A DNA stretch of 64,000 bases from NCBI RefSeq assembly GCF_003590095.1, contig NC_039480.1:12315328-12379327 (forward strand), given 5' to 3'. Both the position numbers and the translations under genes were made by a program. How positions within the stretch are numbered: position 1 is the stretch's first letter; the number at the start of each line of letters is the position of its first letter. This DNA comes from Trichoplusia ni. Taxonomy: Eukaryota > Arthropoda > Insecta > Lepidoptera > Noctuidae. A model generated the notes under the pieces. The model made no database searches and was not told the DNA's origin. It worked only from the letters and a program-made list of their open reading frames with translations. Of this stretch, positions 61,374 to 64,000 are shown piece by piece.

Positions 61374-61945
61374 ATAAAATTAATTTTGGAAAAAAATAAA
61401 AACCGACTTCAAGACTACACTAACAATATATACAATTGAACTAAAAAGTATAAAATAATATTTTAATTACAAGCCAAAGAACACTAAAGGAAAATCAACG
61501 AAATTATTGATACTTATGCATACTATTTACATTTTAAAATCAGTTATTTTTGAGGTCGGTGCCAAATGCGGGCAGACGCGTGAGGGCAGAAGACGCTGAT
61601 GGTTGTGTTTTATGTTTGTATGTATTAGTTTATGTTTCTTTTTTGTGTTATTAATAGATAAATTATTTTATTGTCTTCTTTTCAATTATCGGTTGTTTTT
61701 CAATTATTTATGTAATTTCTTTTTGTGTCATTAATATATTGTTTTTGTTTTGGCTGGCACCGACTCCAAAAATAACTGATTTTAAAATGTAAATAGTATG
61801 CATAAGTATCAATAATTTCGTTGATTTTCCTTTAGTGTTCTTTGGCTTGTAATTAAAATATTATTTTATACTTTTTAGTTCAATTGTATATATTGTTAGT
61901 GTAGTCTTGAAGTCGGTTTTTATTTTTTTCCAAAATTAATTTTAT
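61374..61945. repeat. Foldback element: 191-bp near-perfect inverted repeat
   Basis: Arms 61374-61564 and 61755-61945 are equal in length and differ at only about three positions, near the inner ends. The loop at 61565-61754 is 190 bp. Each arm begins with ATAAAATTAATTTTGGAAAA, contains AACCGACTTCAAGACTACAC and ends TGAGGTCGGTGCC, so CCGACTTC and GAGGTCGG motifs bracket each arm as well. There is no coding capacity. I recognise the arm as a moderately common lepidopteran repeat; the head-to-head arrangement would make a long hairpin if transcribed. Confidence 0.9.
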
Positions 61946-62269
61946 TTTTCACTTTTTAGTATGGGTAGGCCTACTAAACGCGCTGCCCAAATGAGTTCTT
62001 TCCCCCGTGAAACTGCCCAGAATTCCCAGTGATATTTGTTCGAAAGCCTCCACCCAGTCTGTTACCATTTGAGAGTGATGTTAATTATGGAGGCCATTTT
62101 GAATAACCGAATATCTCATCAGAACAAACATCTAATTATGTTTATTTTAGTTTCAGTATTGCATTTTTTGTAAAACTTTGTAAGTGACCTTGAACATTTT
62201 TTTTTTTCGAAATAGTTTTTATAACCTTTGTAGTGAGTACAGGCGTGATAATATGTTGTGTGATGGCGT

Positions 62270-62528
62270 AAACAATGCTTAGATATGCTATAGCAACAAT
62301 TGCGGTTAATCTGCTGTTATTTATTGAAGAGTTCCCCCGATTTCTACAAGATCCCATCATCAGATATTGAAATGGTGATAATGGGACCACACGGGAAGCA
62401 CAAGCTTTCAAATAAAAAAAGAATCATGAAAATCGGTTCACCCAATCGCAAGTTACGAGGTAACAAACATAAAAAAAAAAAAAATACAGTCGAATTGAGA
62501 ACCTCCTCCTTTTTTTGAAGTCGGTTAA
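62270..62528 (-). repeat. Repeat remnant ending in AACCGACTTCAAAAAAAGGA
   Basis: On the minus strand it starts AACCGACTTCAAAAAAAGGA and GGAGGTTCTCAATTCGACTG and continues through TTACCTCGTAACTTGCGATT, GTGCTTCCCGTGTGGTCCCA and GAACTCTTCAATAAATAAC. This is a well-known lepidopteran interspersed repeat, and shares the ACCGACTTC end with the foldback element just upstream. The 72- and 89-codon frames here are repeat-derived. Confidence 0.7.
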
Positions 62529-62667
62529 AAAGAGAAGAGAATACTTCGACTTAGAAAGAGTCTCTTTGCATTTTTAACACTAGCTTTTTGCAGTATGTTG
62601 ATTTTGTGGTTAAAAGTAGTTCTATGTCCTGTATATGTTCTTTGTTTTAGTTTAAGCTACCACTAAT

Positions 62668-62790
62668 AAATCCTACTAATATTATAAACGCGAAAGTTTG
62701 TATGTATGGATGTTTGTTAAGCTTTCAGATTTAGACGAAACTTGGTACACAGGTAGTTTTATAACGATTTTGTCTTCCCGTGCGTACTTT
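62668..62790 (+). repeat. Helitron-like or related repeat, 5' fragment
   Basis: TCCTACTAATATTATAAACG, CGAAAGTTTGTATGTATGGA and GACGAAACTTGGTACACAGG match the start of a common lepidopteran family. The 3' end is not present. It shares its core with 19250-19410. Confidence 0.65.
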
Positions 62791-62859
62791 CAATTTAGTA
62801 ATATGGATAATTAAGTTACCAAAAGAGATTTTTTTTATTTTATTTTATTGATATAGATT

Positions 62860-63185
62860 ATACCAGCCCTGATTATGTTCCACCGTTAGGTAAAGCTGCT
62901 TCCATATAGGGAAGCCTTTCTAACCACGGTTGCTCACTGATTGGACATTTTAGATCTCGAATCCAAGATTCCTCACGATACTTTCCTTTAACGTTGTGTC
63001 CCTAAAGAGATAAACCACAATAAAGTATTAAACAAATGTTTCTCATACCATCGGTTTTCGGCTGGGAACCCTCAGATGTTGATACTTGGCAACTAACACC
63101 TCACCTCGCCTAAGCTGATTATTTACTTACACCAGACAAAAAGCTTTGTTTAAGGTTCCCCTGTTCCTCACCTCGGCCTATAGCG
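62860..63185 (-). mobile_element. Decayed SINE (CCTCACGATACTTTCCTTTAACG family)
   Basis: GGTTGCTCACTGATTGGACA, AGATTCCTCACGATACTTTC and CTTTAACGTTGTGTCCC match the 3' body of a SINE common in Lepidoptera, whose usual text is CCTCACGATGTTTTCCTTCACCG. Its tRNA-like head would be toward 63150 and is not recognisable. Confidence 0.55.
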
Positions 63186-63189
63186 GTGA

Positions 63190-64000
63190 ATTCAAGTACT
63201 TACTTAAGTACTATGGCAATAGGTAAAATATATCAAAATGTTCTATAATCTTTTACATCTTATCTTTGAATCTCTAAAATGTTTATTAGGCCACAAAAAT
63301 ACAAGAAGAAAGTTTCTCTTGAACTTTTTTTTAAGAAAACAGTTTTCTCATAAAACTTATTTTGTTGTATGTTTGTATGTGCCTTTTATTTCATTGCTAT
63401 TAAACACGCTTTGGTTAAACCTTCATATGGGTTTTGTTACGAAGCAGTTTTTTTTTTAAGAAATGCCTATACCTATATAAATTGCAATTTGTACGAATCG
63501 TGTAGAATATTCAAGTGGGCATAAACAGTGATTGCAGCTATTGGATAACTGTTACCAATAGCAATATATATCTTTAACACGTTTTAGTTAAAACCTCTAC
63601 AAAACGCTAACACCATATTGTAGTGTCGAATAGATTCCACTACAAAGGTATTATCAAAAAACAATATTTGTTCTGCTCTGAAAACTTAAATACGTTTGTT
63701 GTCTTCATCATGGTATTAAAAAGAATATTTAAATTTAAAAAACAAAACAAATTACCACTTGAATTATGGAACCACTGGTACGATATACCTACGAAGATTA
63801 ATCTTTGGTCATTCTAGATTTTCAGCAGAAATATAAATCGGTTTATCCGTTTCATTCCAGGGTTTCATCCGCCACATCCCATTTCCAGCATCAGGCCCTC
63901 GTCAATTCGAAACATAAAAAGAACAAGTTAAGACAAATCCAACGAGCTTAAACTCGATGGGTTTACAAAAAGGCAGTCCAGGATTACGTCTAGTATCTTC
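63190..64000. other. No gene seen at the right edge
   Basis: AT-rich, with poly-T runs. The frames at 63238-63459 and 63623-63817 are Phe-, Leu- and Lys-rich and unconvincing. Confidence 0.4.

Overview
This is a stretch of an insect nuclear genome, almost certainly a moth or butterfly (Lepidoptera) and probably close to the noctuoid moths. The DNA is AT-rich and gene-poor, with spliceosomal introns. It is studded with short repeat families that I recognise from lepidopteran genomes: tRNA-derived SINEs, Helitron-like elements ending in CTAG, a Penelope-like fragment, a LINE 3' end and hAT/MITE-type DNA elements. The species assignment is inference from repeat families recalled from memory; no database search was possible.

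Only two protein-coding genes can be defended, both on the minus strand. At 4334-6079 there is an intact, intronless 581-codon frame for an axonemal dynein intermediate chain of the DNAI2 (ciliary IC2/IC3) family, a WD-repeat subunit of the outer dynein arm. In a moth its only obvious place of action is the sperm flagellum. At 16611-18408 I assembled a three-exon gene by hand. Its splice sites agree in phase at both junctions and join a signal peptide to a charged, almost cysteine-free 217-residue protein that I do not recognise. No operon-like or pathway link between the two genes is visible.

Layout. 1-900: a Penelope-like remnant bounded by a 12-bp direct repeat and carrying a long inverted repeat, then a SINE. 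900-8 kb: anonymous DNA around the dynein gene. 8-20 kb: scattered repeat remnants, a LINE 3' end and the three-exon gene. 20-23.4 kb: two SINEs, then a 1.2-kb tandem duplication whose left edge lies inside one of them. 23.4-48 kb: long anonymous stretches with Helitron-like elements, palindromic MITEs, candidate promoters and a 92-codon open stretch of unknown origin. 48-56 kb: a dense cluster of Helitron and SINE copies and the best copy of the palindromic MITE. 56.5-58.05 kb: a complete 1.5-kb non-autonomous hAT-like element with an 8-bp target duplication and a Helitron fragment nested in it. 58-64 kb: SINEs, a near-perfect 191-bp inverted repeat (foldback) and related repeat remnants.

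I saw no convincing rRNA, functional tRNA, CRISPR array, recognisable viral gene or toxin gene. The nearest things to something new are the unidentified secreted-protein gene, the palindromic MITE family with seven copies in 64 kb, and the foldback element; none amounts to a demonstrable new system.
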